Origin: Aquimonas sp041395245
Lineage (GTDB): Bacteria > Pseudomonadota > Gammaproteobacteria > Xanthomonadales > Xanthomonadaceae
NCBI GenBank assembly: GCA_041395245.1
Contig: JAWLAY010000006.1
Coordinates: 248,001 to 312,000 of the forward strand
Length of the DNA: 64,000 bases
Direction of reading: 5' to 3'
Part shown: in pieces, positions 17,271-25,882 of the stretch
How positions within the stretch are numbered: position 1 is the stretch's first letter
Layout: each line of letters opens with the position of its first letter
The notes under the pieces: generated by a model
What the model saw: only the letters and a program-made list of their open reading frames with translations
Database searches by the model: none
Told to the model about the DNA's origin: nothing
Position numbers and translations under genes: made by a program

Positions 17271-17690
17271 TCAACGCTGCTTCAAGAGATCACGAATTTC
17301 CTGCAGCAACACCACTTCATCGGACGGCGGTGGCGGCGCGGCCGGCGCTTCTTCCTGCTTTTTCTGCAGCTTGTTCATCAGCTTGACGACCACGAAGATC
17401 GCAAACGCGATGATGGTGAAGTCCACCACGGTCTGCAGAAACGCGCCGTACTTGAACAACACGGCAGGCGCGATTTCCTTGCCGTCGGCGGCGATTTCCG
17501 CCGCTTTCAGGGTGATCGCCAGTTGCGAGAAATTGATCCCGCCGACCAGCAACCCGATCACCGGCATGATCACGCCATCCACCAGTGCGCTGACGATCTT
17601 GCCGAACGCCGCACCGATGACGACACCGACCGCCAGATCGACCACGTTGCCGCGCATCGCAAAGGCCTTGAACTCACTCAGCATGCTCAT
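17271..17690 (-). CDS. mscL: large-conductance mechanosensitive channel MscL
   Basis: The 139-aa protein forms the pentameric inner-membrane pore that opens under osmotic downshock. The N-terminal amphipathic helix and pore helix read EFKAFAMRGNVVDLAVGVVIGAAFGKIVSALVDGVIMP, here noted by its parts MRGNVVDLAVG and GAAFGKIV. The second helix is FTIIAFAIFVVVKLMNKL. A Pro-rich linker (EEAPAAPPPPSDE) precedes the C-terminal bundle helix LLQEIRDLLKQR. The ATG at 17688-17690 is preceded by GGAGGGGAA, a strong ribosome binding site. The length is normal. Confidence 0.96.
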   Translation of the reverse strand: MSMLSEFKAFAMRGNVVDLAVGVVIGAAFGKIVSALVDGVIMPVIGLLVGGINFSQLAITLKAAEIAADGKEIAPAVLFKYGAFLQTVVDFTIIAFAIFVVVKLMNKLQKKQEEAPAAPPPPSDEVVLLQEIRDLLKQR

Positions 17691-17811
17691 TGTTGTTCCC
17701 CTCCATGTTTGCGGCCCGCTGCCGTAAGCACACTGTAGCAATCCGTTGCAGTCTGGAACGAGTGGCGTCGAAAGGTCGACAATCGACCACCCTCCGAGCC
17801 GGAACCTCCGC

Positions 17812-18189
17812 ATGAGCCTCGCCACACTGCGCCTGCTGAACGATGCCGACTTTTCGGCCGAGTCCTACCAACTGCCCGCCGAGAAAATCATTGAAGGTCA
17901 GCCGACCCAAACGGTCTGGATGCACTACAGCGATCCGACCGGCCAGTTCCACGTCGGCGTCTGGCGTGGCGAAGTGGGCAAATGGCAGATCCGCTATACC
18001 GAGGAAGAATGGTGCGAAATGCTCGACGGCGTCAGCGTGGTGTGTGACACCCATGGCCATTGCACACGCCTGTCGGCGGGCATGCGCTTCGTCATTCCAC
18101 GTGGCTTCGAGGGCACTTGGGAAGTCGTGCAGACCACGACCAAACGCTTCGTCATCTACGAACGCGCAGATCCAGGCGATGGCGCCTGA
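17812..18189 (+). CDS. cupin-domain protein (DUF861 type)
   Basis: The 125-aa protein is a single cupin barrel of the type found in ureidoglycine aminohydrolase relatives and many small stress proteins: FHVGVWRGEVGKWQIRYTEEEWCEMLDG, given here in part as GKWQIRYTEEEWCEML, then AGMRFVIPRGFEGTWEVV and KRFVIYE. These are the strand patterns of cupin_3. Metal-binding histidines of classical cupins are mostly absent, so a sugar- or ligand-binding role is possible. It is divergent from mscL and convergent with the GntR regulator gene. The ATG at 17812 is chosen because it begins the conserved part. Confidence 0.8.
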   Translation: MSLATLRLLNDADFSAESYQLPAEKIIEGQPTQTVWMHYSDPTGQFHVGVWRGEVGKWQIRYTEEEWCEMLDGVSVVCDTHGHCTRLSAGMRFVIPRGFEGTWEVVQTTTKRFVIYERADPGDGA

Positions 18190-18209
18190 CTCCGACCGCC
18201 GACGCCACG

Positions 18210-18962
18210 TCAATCGCTGTGCAGCTCGGCCAGAAAATCGTAGGAATCGCCGCGGTAATAGGACCGGCTGAATTCGATGACGCGACCGTCGGCATGAAAG
18301 CCGCGTCGCTCCACCAGCAATCCCGGACTGCCCACCGGCAGGCGCAGCAGTTGCGCCTGCTCGGCATTGAAGCCGATTGCCCGCACGCGCTGTAGCGCGC
18401 GCTTGGGTCGCCCGCCCAGACGATCCAGCAGCTCGTAGAGCGAGTCCTCCAGCAAATCGGGCGAAGGCAGCACACTGGCGGGCACCGCGCTGCGTTCGAT
18501 CGCGAGCGGCTCGTCACCCGCGTAACGCAATCGGGTCATCCGACTGACGCCCGCTCCCGGCGACAGGTTCAGCGCCATCGCTTCGATGGGCGTGACCTCG
18601 CCTAGCTCGCGCTCCAGCACCACGGCGCGCGGACGCAGTCCGCGGGCGCGCAAGTCGTCGGTAAAGCTCGACAGTTTCGAAATCGACTTCAGCAAGCGCT
18701 CGGCGACAAACGTGCCCGCACCCTGGCGTTGCACCAGCAGACCGTCCTCGACCAGACCCGCCAGCGCACGTCGCACGGTGACACGCGACAGCTCCAGTTG
18801 TTCGGCCAGTTCGCGTTCACTCGGCAAGCCGCTGCCCGGTGGCAAGCGACCACTGTCGATCAACTGCCGCAGGGCCTCGCGCAGGCGCTGGTAGGCAAGC
18901 GCCCGCGCCGAGGCCGCGCCGGACACCGCTGCTTGGTAAGCCTCTTGAATCAGATCGCTCAT
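18210..18962 (-). CDS. GntR/HutC-family regulator of the Entner-Doudoroff operon
   Basis: The 250-aa protein has an N-terminal GntR winged helix (residues about 20-90: YQRLREALRQLIDSG, PPGSGLPSERELAEQL, SRVTVRRALAGLVEDGLL, QGAGTFVA) and a C-terminal UTRA ligand domain (residues about 105-245: EVTPIEAMALNL, RLRYAGDEPLAIERS, RGFHADGRVIEFSRSYYRGD). UTRA regulators respond to small metabolites, often sugar phosphates. It is divergent from zwf-pgl-edd-eda, with TTTGGTA repeats over the zwf promoter and a TACCA half-site 7 nt upstream of its own start, so it probably represses both directions. The natural ligand may be 6-phosphogluconate or KDPG, which is inference. Other gammaproteobacteria usually use HexR (RpiR family) for this job. 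Confidence 0.85.
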   Translation of the reverse strand: MSDLIQEAYQAAVSGAASARALAYQRLREALRQLIDSGRLPPGSGLPSERELAEQLELSRVTVRRALAGLVEDGLLVQRQGAGTFVAERLLKSISKLSSFTDDLRARGLRPRAVVLERELGEVTPIEAMALNLSPGAGVSRMTRLRYAGDEPLAIERSAVPASVLPSPDLLEDSLYELLDRLGGRPKRALQRVRAIGFNAEQAQLLRLPVGSPGLLVERRGFHADGRVIEFSRSYYRGDSYDFLAELHSD

Positions 18963-19000
18963 TTTAGATACCACTGAAAGACCACAACAGCATGCCCTGC

Positions 19001-19064
19001 TTGAATTTGCCGCGCAAGACGGTAAATTGTGCGGTACCAAACGTCATTTGGTATTTTTTTGGTA
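19001..19064 (+). promoter_or_regulatory. zwf promoter with TACCAAA/TTTGGTA operators
   Basis: A -35 (TTGAAT, 19001-19006) and a -10 (TAAATT, 19023-19028) lie 16 nt apart. An inverted repeat TACCAAA (19035-19041) with TTTGGTA (19047-19053) covers the expected transcription start, and a third half-site TTTGGTA (19058-19064) follows 11 nt, one helical turn, later. The repeats look like HutC/NagR-type GntR operators and would repress zwf when bound. Confidence 0.6.
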
Positions 19065-19081
19065 TCTTTCTTGGAGTCGAT

Positions 19082-20545
19082 ATGACACCGCATTCCGCAC
19101 CGGTCGAACCCTTCGATCTGGTGATCTTTGGCGGTACGGGTGACCTCGCGATGCGCAAGCTGTTGCCAGCCCTGCTGCATCGCTTCAACGACGGCCAGAT
19201 GCCGCCCGGCAGTAGGGTGATCGCGGTGGCGCGCGATCACGGTTTCAGCAGCGCGCAGTATCGCGAGCGCGTGCAGCAAGCGCTGAGCGGCAAAGGCGAC
19301 CACGCGGGCCTCGCGGACTTCCTTCCGCTGCTCGATTTCCACGCCCTGGATGTAACCAGCGCCGAAGGCTGGCAGAGTTTTGCGCAGGAAGTGCTGCGAG
19401 TTGGCGAACGCGTGCGAGTGTTCTATCTCGCCACCAGTCCGGACATCTTTGTGCCGATCTGCGAGGGCCTGCACAACCATGGTCTGGCCGCGGGCCAATC
19501 GCGCGTGGTGATCGAAAAGCCGATTGGTCGCGATCTCGCCAGTGCCGCACGCATCAACGATGCGGTCGGACGTTTCTTCTCCGAGCAACAGACCTATCGC
19601 ATCGACCACTATCTGGGCAAGGAAACCGTCCAGAACCTGACCGCGCTGCGATTCGGCAATGCGCTGTTCGAACCGCTGTGGAACGCCGCGCACATCGACC
19701 ATGTGCAGATCACGGTGGCCGAAACGGTGGGCGTGGAATCGCGCGGGCCGTACTACGACAAATCCGGCGCGCTGCGCGACATGGTGCAGAACCATCTGTT
19801 GCAGTTGCTCTGCCTGGTGGCGATGGAGCCACCGGCGGCGTTTTCGGCCGATGCGATCCGCGATGAAAAACTCAAGGTGCTGCGTGCGCTCAAGCCCATC
19901 GATGCGAGCAACGCGGCGCAATTGACCGTGCGTGGCCAGTATCGCGCCGGTGCCGCCAACGGCCAGAGCGCGCTGGGCTATGTCGACGAGCTCGGCCACG
20001 CCTCGGACACCGAAACCTTCGTCGCCATCAAGGCAGAAGTCGCCAACTGGCGTTGGGCCGGCGTGCCCTTCTATCTGCGCACTGGCAAACGCATGCCCGA
20101 ACGCCTGTCGGAAATCGTCGTCACCTTCCGCAGCGTGCCGCATTCGATCTTCGAGCCCAGCGCCGGTCCACTGCAGTCGAACAAACTGGTGCTACGACTG
20201 CAGCCGGATGAGGGCGTGAAGTTCTGGCTGATGAACAAGGTGCCCGGTCCGGGCGGCATGCGTCTGCGTCATGTCGCGATGGACATGAGCTTTGCCGAAA
20301 CCTTCAACGTGCGGCATGTCGATGCCTACGAACGACTGCTCGGCGATGTGGTGCGCGGCAACCCGATGTTGTTCATGCGGCGCGATGAAGTGGAAGCCGG
20401 TTGGCGCTGGGCCGACCAGATCCTTGCCGCATGGTCGGACAGCCACGAATCCCCCAAGCCCTACACCGCGGGCACTTGGGGACCGAGTGCAGCGGTTGCC
20501 TTGATCGAGCGCGATGGCCGCACCTGGAACGACGATGCCGGCTGA
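19082..20545 (+). CDS. zwf: glucose-6-phosphate dehydrogenase
   Basis: The 487-aa enzyme oxidises glucose 6-phosphate to 6-phosphogluconolactone with NADP (or NAD), feeding the Entner-Doudoroff pathway. Visible are the cofactor motif VIFGGTGDLAMRKLLPAL, EKPIGRD, the substrate and catalytic motif RIDHYLGKE near residue 172, and FYLRTGKRMPERLSEI. The ATG at 19082 has GGAG at 19072-19075; an upstream frame back to 18992 would read through the promoter. It is the first gene of the operon zwf-pgl-edd-eda. Confidence 0.96.
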   Translation: MTPHSAPVEPFDLVIFGGTGDLAMRKLLPALLHRFNDGQMPPGSRVIAVARDHGFSSAQYRERVQQALSGKGDHAGLADFLPLLDFHALDVTSAEGWQSFAQEVLRVGERVRVFYLATSPDIFVPICEGLHNHGLAAGQSRVVIEKPIGRDLASAARINDAVGRFFSEQQTYRIDHYLGKETVQNLTALRFGNALFEPLWNAAHIDHVQITVAETVGVESRGPYYDKSGALRDMVQNHLLQLLCLVAMEPPAAFSADAIRDEKLKVLRALKPIDASNAAQLTVRGQYRAGAANGQSALGYVDELGHASDTETFVAIKAEVANWRWAGVPFYLRTGKRMPERLSEIVVTFRSVPHSIFEPSAGPLQSNKLVLRLQPDEGVKFWLMNKVPGPGGMRLRHVAMDMSFAETFNVRHVDAYERLLGDVVRGNPMLFMRRDEVEAGWRWADQILAAWSDSHESPKPYTAGTWGPSAAVALIERDGRTWNDDAG

Positions 20546-21230
20546 TCCCCGCCACACTACCCACGCCTCGCCCGCTGCACTGGCGGAATCACTGGCTGCG
20601 CAGATCGCAAACGAACTACAGCAGGCGATTGCCGCACGCGGCAAGGCTCTGCTGGTGATCTCGGGCGGCAGCACGCCGCGTCGGCTGTTGGAAACCCTGT
20701 CGCACGCCGGCCTCGATTGGTCAGTGGTGACCGTCACCCTGGCCGATGAACGCTGGGTGCCCGTGAGCGATCCGCGCTCGAATGCGGCACTGGCAGAACA
20801 AACCTTGCTGCGCAACGCCGCGGCGACCGCGCGCTTTCTGCCGATGTTCCGCGCCGATCTCGACATTGACGAAGCCGCACGCGAATACAGCGCCGCGCTG
20901 TACGCCTGCTGCCTGCCGATTGATGTTCTGTTGCTCGGCATGGGCAATGACGGCCACACCGCGTCACTGTTTCCGCAGGGCGATCAGCTCAGCCGCGCGA
21001 TGGCGCCGGATTGCAGCGACATCGCGTTGCCGATGCGGGCCCACGGCGCGCCCGAACCGCGCATCACACTCACCCTGCCGACACTCGCCAGCGCGCGCCA
21101 CATCCACCTGCACATCGAAGGCCAGGCCAAGCAACAGGTGCTGCGTCAGGCACTGAGCAGCCGCGAGCTGCCGATTGCCCGTGTGCTGGCTGCGGCCGGT
21201 GCGCGCGCCGATGTCCACACCTGCGACTGA
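20535..21230 (+). CDS. pgl: 6-phosphogluconolactonase
   Basis: The 231-aa DevB-type lactonase hydrolyses 6-phosphogluconolactone. Motifs are LLVISGGSTPRRLLE, VTLADERWVPVSDPRSN, and LLLGMGNDGHTASLFP with the catalytic histidine. The start at 20535 overlaps the end of zwf by 11 nt, which suggests translational coupling; an in-frame ATG at 20514 would add seven residues inside zwf. The length fits the family. Confidence 0.94.
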   Translation: MPADPRHTTHASPAALAESLAAQIANELQQAIAARGKALLVISGGSTPRRLLETLSHAGLDWSVVTVTLADERWVPVSDPRSNAALAEQTLLRNAAATARFLPMFRADLDIDEAAREYSAALYACCLPIDVLLLGMGNDGHTASLFPQGDQLSRAMAPDCSDIALPMRAHGAPEPRITLTLPTLASARHIHLHIEGQAKQQVLRQALSSRELPIARVLAAAGARADVHTCD

Positions 21231-21248
21231 GCCCACGAGGGAAGCCCC

Positions 21249-23066
21249 ATGTCCGTCCCCTTGCATCCCGTCCTCGCCGAAGTCACCGAACGCCTGCGCC
21301 AGCGCAGCGCCGCCTCGCGCTCCGCCTATCTGGCCCGCGTCGACGCCGCACGCGCCGAAGGCACGCAGCGTCGCGCCTTGTCCTGCGGCAATCTGGCGCA
21401 CGGCTTCGCCGCCTGCAATGACATCGACAAGCAACATCTGCGTGGTCTGCGCACGCCCAACATCGGCATCGTCAGCGCCTACAACGACATGCTGTCGGCG
21501 CATCAACCGTATGAGCACTATCCCGAACAGATTCGCGCGGTGGCGCGTCGTCTCGGTGCCACTGCCCAAGTGGCTGGGGGCGTGCCGGCGATGTGCGATG
21601 GTGTGACCCAAGGTCAGGCCGGCATGGAGCTGTCACTGTTCTCGCGCGACCTGATCGCCATGGGCACCGCTGTCGGCCTGTCACACGACATGTTTGACGC
21701 CGTGGTCTGCCTCGGCATCTGCGACAAGATCGTGCCCGGGCTGCTGATCGGCGCGCTGTCGTTCGGTCACCTGCCGACCGTGTTCATTCCCGCTGGTCCG
21801 ATGCCGAGCGGCCTGCCGAACGAACAGAAATCCGCCGTTCGACAGCGCTACGCCGAGGGCAAGGCCAGTCGCGATGAACTGCTCGACGCCGAAGCGGCCT
21901 CGTATCACAGCCCCGGCACCTGCACCTTCTACGGCACCGCCAATTCCAATCAGATGCTGATGGAAATCATGGGCCTGCACCTGCCCGGCGCGAGCTTCGT
22001 CAATCCCGGCACCTCGCTGCGCAGCGCGCTCACCGAAGCCGCCACCGAACGCGTGCTGCAACTCACCTCCCTCGGCGGCCACTATCGTCCGCTGGCTCAC
22101 GTCATCGACGAGCGCAGCCTGATCAACGCGGTGGTCGGACTGCATGCGACCGGCGGTTCGACCAATCACCTACTGCATCTGGTGGCCATCGCCCGCGCCG
22201 CAGGCATTGAACTGCGCTGGGAGGACTTCGACGCGCTCTCGGCCATCGTGCCCTTGTTGGCGCGGGTGTATCCGAACGGCAAGGCCGACGTGAACCACTT
22301 CCAGCACGCGGGCGGCATGGGATTCCTGATTCGCGAACTCGGCGCGGCGGGCTTGCTGCACCGCGATGCGCGCACGGTCTGGGGCGATTCGCTGGCGGAC
22401 TACGCGCAAGTTCCCACGCTGCACGGCGACACCCTGCACTGGTCGCCCGTCGCCGATCACAGCGCCGATGTCGACGTGTTGCGGCCCGTCAGCGAGCCAT
22501 TCCGCGCCGATGGCGGCCTGCGTCTGCTGCAAGGCGAACTGGGGCAGGCGGTCATCAAGATCTCGGCGGTGCCGGAGGATCGCTTCTGCATCGAAGCCCC
22601 GGTGCGCGTCTTCCACGAACAGGACGAGGTCAAACGCGCCTTCGAACACGGCGAATTCAATGACGACGTCATCGTGGTGGTGCGCTTTCAGGGACCGGCC
22701 GCCAACGGCATGCCCGAACTGCACAAACTCACGCCGCCGCTGGGCGTGCTGCAGAAACGCGGCCTGCGCGTTGCCCTGCTCACCGACGGGCGCATGTCGG
22801 GTGCCTCGGGACAAGTCCCGGCGGCCATCCACATCACCCCGGAAGCGGCGCTGGGCGGACCCATCGCACGCCTGCGCGACGGCGACCTGGTGCGGCTGGA
22901 TGCCAATCAAGGCGTACTGCAGGTACTCGTCGACGCGCAGGAATGGGCCGACCGCGCGCCTGCCACGCAAGACCTGAGCGCGGCCCATGTCGGCCTGGGT
23001 CGCGAGTTGTTCTCCACCTTCCGCCAGCGCGTCGGCAGCGCCGATCTGGGCGCCAGTATTTTCTGA
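21249..23066 (+). CDS. edd: phosphogluconate dehydratase
   Basis: The 605-aa iron-sulfur enzyme dehydrates 6-phosphogluconate to KDPG, the first committed Entner-Doudoroff step. It shows the IlvD/Edd family motifs: CNDIDKQHLRGLRTPNIGIVSAYNDM (parts NIGIVSAYNDMLSAHQPYE), GVPAMCDGVTQGQ with a cluster cysteine, CLGICDKIVPG with another, GTCTFYGTANSNQM with a third, and the C-terminal TDGRMSGASG. The three cluster cysteines are all present. It starts 18 nt after pgl. Confidence 0.96.
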   Translation: MSVPLHPVLAEVTERLRQRSAASRSAYLARVDAARAEGTQRRALSCGNLAHGFAACNDIDKQHLRGLRTPNIGIVSAYNDMLSAHQPYEHYPEQIRAVARRLGATAQVAGGVPAMCDGVTQGQAGMELSLFSRDLIAMGTAVGLSHDMFDAVVCLGICDKIVPGLLIGALSFGHLPTVFIPAGPMPSGLPNEQKSAVRQRYAEGKASRDELLDAEAASYHSPGTCTFYGTANSNQMLMEIMGLHLPGASFVNPGTSLRSALTEAATERVLQLTSLGGHYRPLAHVIDERSLINAVVGLHATGGSTNHLLHLVAIARAAGIELRWEDFDALSAIVPLLARVYPNGKADVNHFQHAGGMGFLIRELGAAGLLHRDARTVWGDSLADYAQVPTLHGDTLHWSPVADHSADVDVLRPVSEPFRADGGLRLLQGELGQAVIKISAVPEDRFCIEAPVRVFHEQDEVKRAFEHGEFNDDVIVVVRFQGPAANGMPELHKLTPPLGVLQKRGLRVALLTDGRMSGASGQVPAAIHITPEAALGGPIARLRDGDLVRLDANQGVLQVLVDAQEWADRAPATQDLSAAHVGLGRELFSTFRQRVGSADLGASIF

Positions 23067-23076
23067 GGAATCTCCC

Positions 23077-23718
23077 ATGCCCAACGAGCGCCAACTGGCC
23101 ACTCTGGAACACATCGCCCGCCTCGCTCCGGTCATTCCTGTGGTGGTGGTCGATCAGGTCGACCACGCCGTCGGATTGGCCCGCGCACTGGTCGCAGGCG
23201 GCATTCCCGCCATCGAAATCACCCTGCGCACGCCCGCCGCGCTGGACGCCATCCGCGCCGTCGCATCCGAAGTGGAAGGCGCCGTGGTTGGCGTCGGCAC
23301 CGTGCTGACACCGCAACAACTCGACGCCGCGTGGAAGGCCGGGGCGCGCTTCGCCGTTTCACCCGGCAGCAGCCCACGCCTGCTCGACGCCGCTCGCGAG
23401 CACGAATTGCCCTGGCTACCCGGCGCCGCCACCGCCAGCGAATGCATGCGCTTGCTGGACGAAGGCTATCGACTGCTGAAGTTCTTCCCCGCCGAAGCCG
23501 CAGGCGGCGTGGCCGCCCTCAAAGGCATCGGCGGCCCACTACCTCAACTCGGCTTCGTCGCCACCGGCGGCATCGGCCCCGACAACGCCGCCAGCTACCT
23601 GAAACTCCCCAACCTGCGCGCCGTCGGCGGCTCCTGGCTCACCCCACCCGACGCCGTGCAAAGCGGTGACTGGGCGCGGATCGAGGCACTGGCGAAGGCG
23701 GCGAAGAGCTTGCGCTGA
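23077..23718 (+). CDS. eda: 2-dehydro-3-deoxyphosphogluconate (KDPG) aldolase
   Basis: The 213-aa class I aldolase splits KDPG to pyruvate and glyceraldehyde 3-phosphate. Motifs are PVVVVDQVDHAVGLARALVAGGI (part IPVVVVDQVD), the catalytic glutamate in IEITLRT, GVGTVL, and the Schiff-base lysine in LLKFFPAEAAGG, followed by ATGGI. GAGGA just after the edd stop serves the ATG at 23077, 10 nt after edd. It is the last gene of the operon; pyrF follows convergently after only 6 nt. Confidence 0.96.
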   Translation: MPNERQLATLEHIARLAPVIPVVVVDQVDHAVGLARALVAGGIPAIEITLRTPAALDAIRAVASEVEGAVVGVGTVLTPQQLDAAWKAGARFAVSPGSSPRLLDAAREHELPWLPGAATASECMRLLDEGYRLLKFFPAEAAGGVAALKGIGGPLPQLGFVATGGIGPDNAASYLKLPNLRAVGGSWLTPPDAVQSGDWARIEALAKAAKSLR

Positions 23719-23724
23719 AAGGTG

Positions 23725-24426
23725 CTACGCCCCCACCACCGCCGCAATCTGCGCCTGGATCCGTTCGGCTTCTGCGCGCGGGTCGGGGGCTTGGCGGATG
23801 GGGCGGCCGATGACGATGTAGTGGGCGCCGTTGGCGAAGGCGGTGGGGACGTCGACGGTGCGTTTCTGGTCGTCGTCCGCCGGTCCGGCGGGGCGGATGC
23901 CGGGGCAGACGATGAGGAAGTCGTCGGCGGTGGCGGTGCGGATCAGGGCGGCTTCCTGGCCGGAGGCGATCACGCCATCACATCCGCAGTCGCGGGCGGC
24001 CTGGGCGCGTTGCACCACCTGTTCGGCGGGGCTGCGCTGGATGCCTTGATCGCGCAGGTCTTCGGCATCCATCGAGGTCAGCACGGTGACGGCAAGCAGG
24101 CGGATGTCACCCTTGTTGTCGGCGGCGGCCTGCATCATCGCGCGCTGCTGGCCGTGGATGGTGCAGAAGTCGACCGGATGGCGGCTCAGGCCCTTGAGGG
24201 TGTGTCCGACGGTGGCGGGTACGTCGTGGAACTTGAGGTCGACAAAGATGCGCTTGCCTGCGGTGGCCAGTTCGTCGAGCACGCGGAAGTAGTCGCCCGA
24301 GGTCAGCAGTTCCATGCCGATCTTGTAGAACTGCACGGCATCGCCGAGCCGCGCGATCCATTGCCGCGCCTGCTCCGCCGTGGGCACATCCAGCGCGAAG
24401 ATCAATCGCTCGCGCGACTCAGTCAT
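23725..24426 (-). CDS. pyrF: orotidine 5'-phosphate decarboxylase
   Basis: The 233-aa enzyme makes UMP in pyrimidine synthesis. The N-terminal LIFALDVPT, the catalytic FVDLKFHDVPATVGHT (Lys-x-x-Asp pattern KFHD), and PGIRPAG plus VIGRPI near the end are all present. The ATG at 24424-24426 overlaps the last codons of the acid phosphatase gene (ATGACTGA), so the two are coupled. A reading from 24471 would lie inside the phosphatase gene and is rejected. Confidence 0.96.
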   Translation of the reverse strand: MTESRERLIFALDVPTAEQARQWIARLGDAVQFYKIGMELLTSGDYFRVLDELATAGKRIFVDLKFHDVPATVGHTLKGLSRHPVDFCTIHGQQRAMMQAAADNKGDIRLLAVTVLTSMDAEDLRDQGIQRSPAEQVVQRAQAARDCGCDGVIASGQEAALIRTATADDFLIVCPGIRPAGPADDDQKRTVDVPTAFANGAHYIVIGRPIRQAPDPRAEAERIQAQIAAVVGA

Positions 24427-25282
24427 AGCGCAGTGCCTCGCGCTTGCAGGCAGTGCCGGGTTGCTCGGCACAGGCTTTCAGGACGGCGCTTTCCCACGAG
24501 CCGTAGGACGGATTCGGCAGCATGATCCAGCGGCTACCCCACCAGTCGGCATAGGGCGCGATCAAGGCCTGACGCGCGGCGACATCGCCACCCACGCCGT
24601 CGAGAAAATCGCCGAGGTTGTCGCCCAGCAGCATGACGACACGATGATTCTTGGCGACGAAACGACGCCGTTCGCCTTTCTCCTTGCCCGGCGCACGCGG
24701 GTCGCCGCGCAGCAGCAGGTTGCTGTTGTCATCGGCCAGCGGAAAGCCCAACGCGCGCAGGTTGTCGGCGGTGGCCTGATATTCGCTGGCGTGGTCGCGA
24801 TTGGTAACGTAGTAGACGGTCACGCCGCGACTGGCCGCGTACTGCGCGAACGCGACAGCGCCGGGAATGCCGCGCGCCTTGCGTTCGTTCGACCAGGCCG
24901 CCCAGGTGGCCGGATCGAAATCGCCGCCGTCGCGAATGCGGCGGGCCTGGAAGGGCGAGTTGTCGATCAGCGTCTCATCGGCGTCGCTGATGATCGCGGG
25001 CGGCAGTGATTCGAAACCCTGGGTCTGCTCGGACAAGGGCAAGGCATTGATCGTTGCGTCGGCCAAAGCAGCGTCGAGCTGCTGACGGGCCTGCGCATAG
25101 CTACCCAAGGTGGCGGCCTGATACTCGGCAGCGCTCTGCATCCACAGCGTGGCATTCAGATTGTCGTGCGCGCCGGTTGCGGCGGTCGCCGTCATGGCGG
25201 GCGGCGGCAAGGGCGTCGGTGTGCTGGCGCAGGCCGACAGCAGCAAGGCAAAACTCAGCAGTGCGGGGCGAAAAGCAGTCAT
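24419..25282 (-). CDS. lipoprotein acid phosphatase, e(P4)/OlpA type
   Basis: The 287-aa protein has a lipoprotein signal with lipobox LLSAC (cysteine near residue 18), so it is likely anchored to the outer membrane. The HAD-type class B/C acid phosphatase pattern is complete: the DDDD-type motif IISDADETLIDNS with the nucleophilic aspartate, VYYVTNRDHASEY, RRRFVAKNHRVVMLLGDNLGDF with the distal aspartates. Relatives dephosphorylate nucleotides such as NMN outside the cytoplasm. Its stop overlaps pyrF start by 8 nt; a nucleotide-scavenging phosphatase coupled to a pyrimidine synthesis gene is unusual but plausible. A Pro-rich linker follows the lipobox. Confidence 0.88.
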   Translation of the reverse strand: MTAFRPALLSFALLLSACASTPTPLPPPAMTATAATGAHDNLNATLWMQSAAEYQAATLGSYAQARQQLDAALADATINALPLSEQTQGFESLPPAIISDADETLIDNSPFQARRIRDGGDFDPATWAAWSNERKARGIPGAVAFAQYAASRGVTVYYVTNRDHASEYQATADNLRALGFPLADDNSNLLLRGDPRAPGKEKGERRRFVAKNHRVVMLLGDNLGDFLDGVGGDVAARQALIAPYADWWGSRWIMLPNPSYGSWESAVLKACAEQPGTACKREALRYD

Positions 25283-25374
25283 GGCGACATCCGGCAGACA
25301 GGTGCGAGGATGGTAGCAGGCCGATGTGTCCGCACCGTGCCACGTCCCTGTCCTGCTGCTTCAGGAGTGTCTGC

Positions 25375-25719
25375 ATGCTCAGTCTCACCACGCCCTTTGC
25401 CGCCTGGACGGCAGTCATCGTCTCCGGCCTGCTGGAAATCGTGTTCGCGGTCGCGATGAAGTATTCCGAAGGTTTCACGCGGCTATGGCCCAGTGTGCTG
25501 TCGATTGCCACCGGCCTCCTCAGCGTGTGGCTGATCGGTCTGAGCATGAAGCTGCTGCCGGTCGGCACGGCGTATGCCGTCTGGTCGGGCATCGGCGCGG
25601 TCGGCGCCACGCTGATCGGCATTCTCTGGCTGCAGGAACCGGCCAACGCGCTGCGTCTGGTCTGCGTGGGCGCGATCATCTTCGGCATCGTCGGGCTGCA
25701 GTTGCAGGAAGCCGCCTGA
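25375..25719 (+). CDS. sugE: SMR-family guanidinium exporter (SugE/Gdx type)
   Basis: The 114-aa inner-membrane protein has four helices. The catalytic glutamate lies in the first helix (SGLLEIVFAVAMK). The stretches KYSEGFTRLWPS and PVGTAYAVWSGIGAVGA match the SugE/Gdx subfamily, which exports guanidinium by proton exchange, rather than EmrE-type drug pumps. AGGAG at 25363-25367 precedes the ATG. It is divergent from the acid phosphatase gene. No guanidine riboswitch could be seen in the 92-nt upstream gap. Confidence 0.88.
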   Translation: MLSLTTPFAAWTAVIVSGLLEIVFAVAMKYSEGFTRLWPSVLSIATGLLSVWLIGLSMKLLPVGTAYAVWSGIGAVGATLIGILWLQEPANALRLVCVGAIIFGIVGLQLQEAA

Positions 25720-25882
25720 ACCAACCGCGCGCGCTGACGTTTCGCACACGACCAACGGCACAGGCCATTGCATACTTGCGCGGCGCAATCTGCTGCAGAC
25801 CGGGAACTCGCGGTGCACACTGCGTTCCCATTGCCACTTTATGCGGCGCGGATCGTCCGCTGCCCCCTTTCGAGGACTCTCC

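Noticed and set aside
18959..20143. 394-aa minus-strand frame over zwf
   Set aside because: Antisense to zwf and overlapping its promoter; no homology.
25283..25374. Guanidine riboswitch ahead of sugE
   Set aside because: The 92-nt gap lacks the paired ACGR hairpins of the mini-ykkC type and the other ykkC-class patterns that I know.
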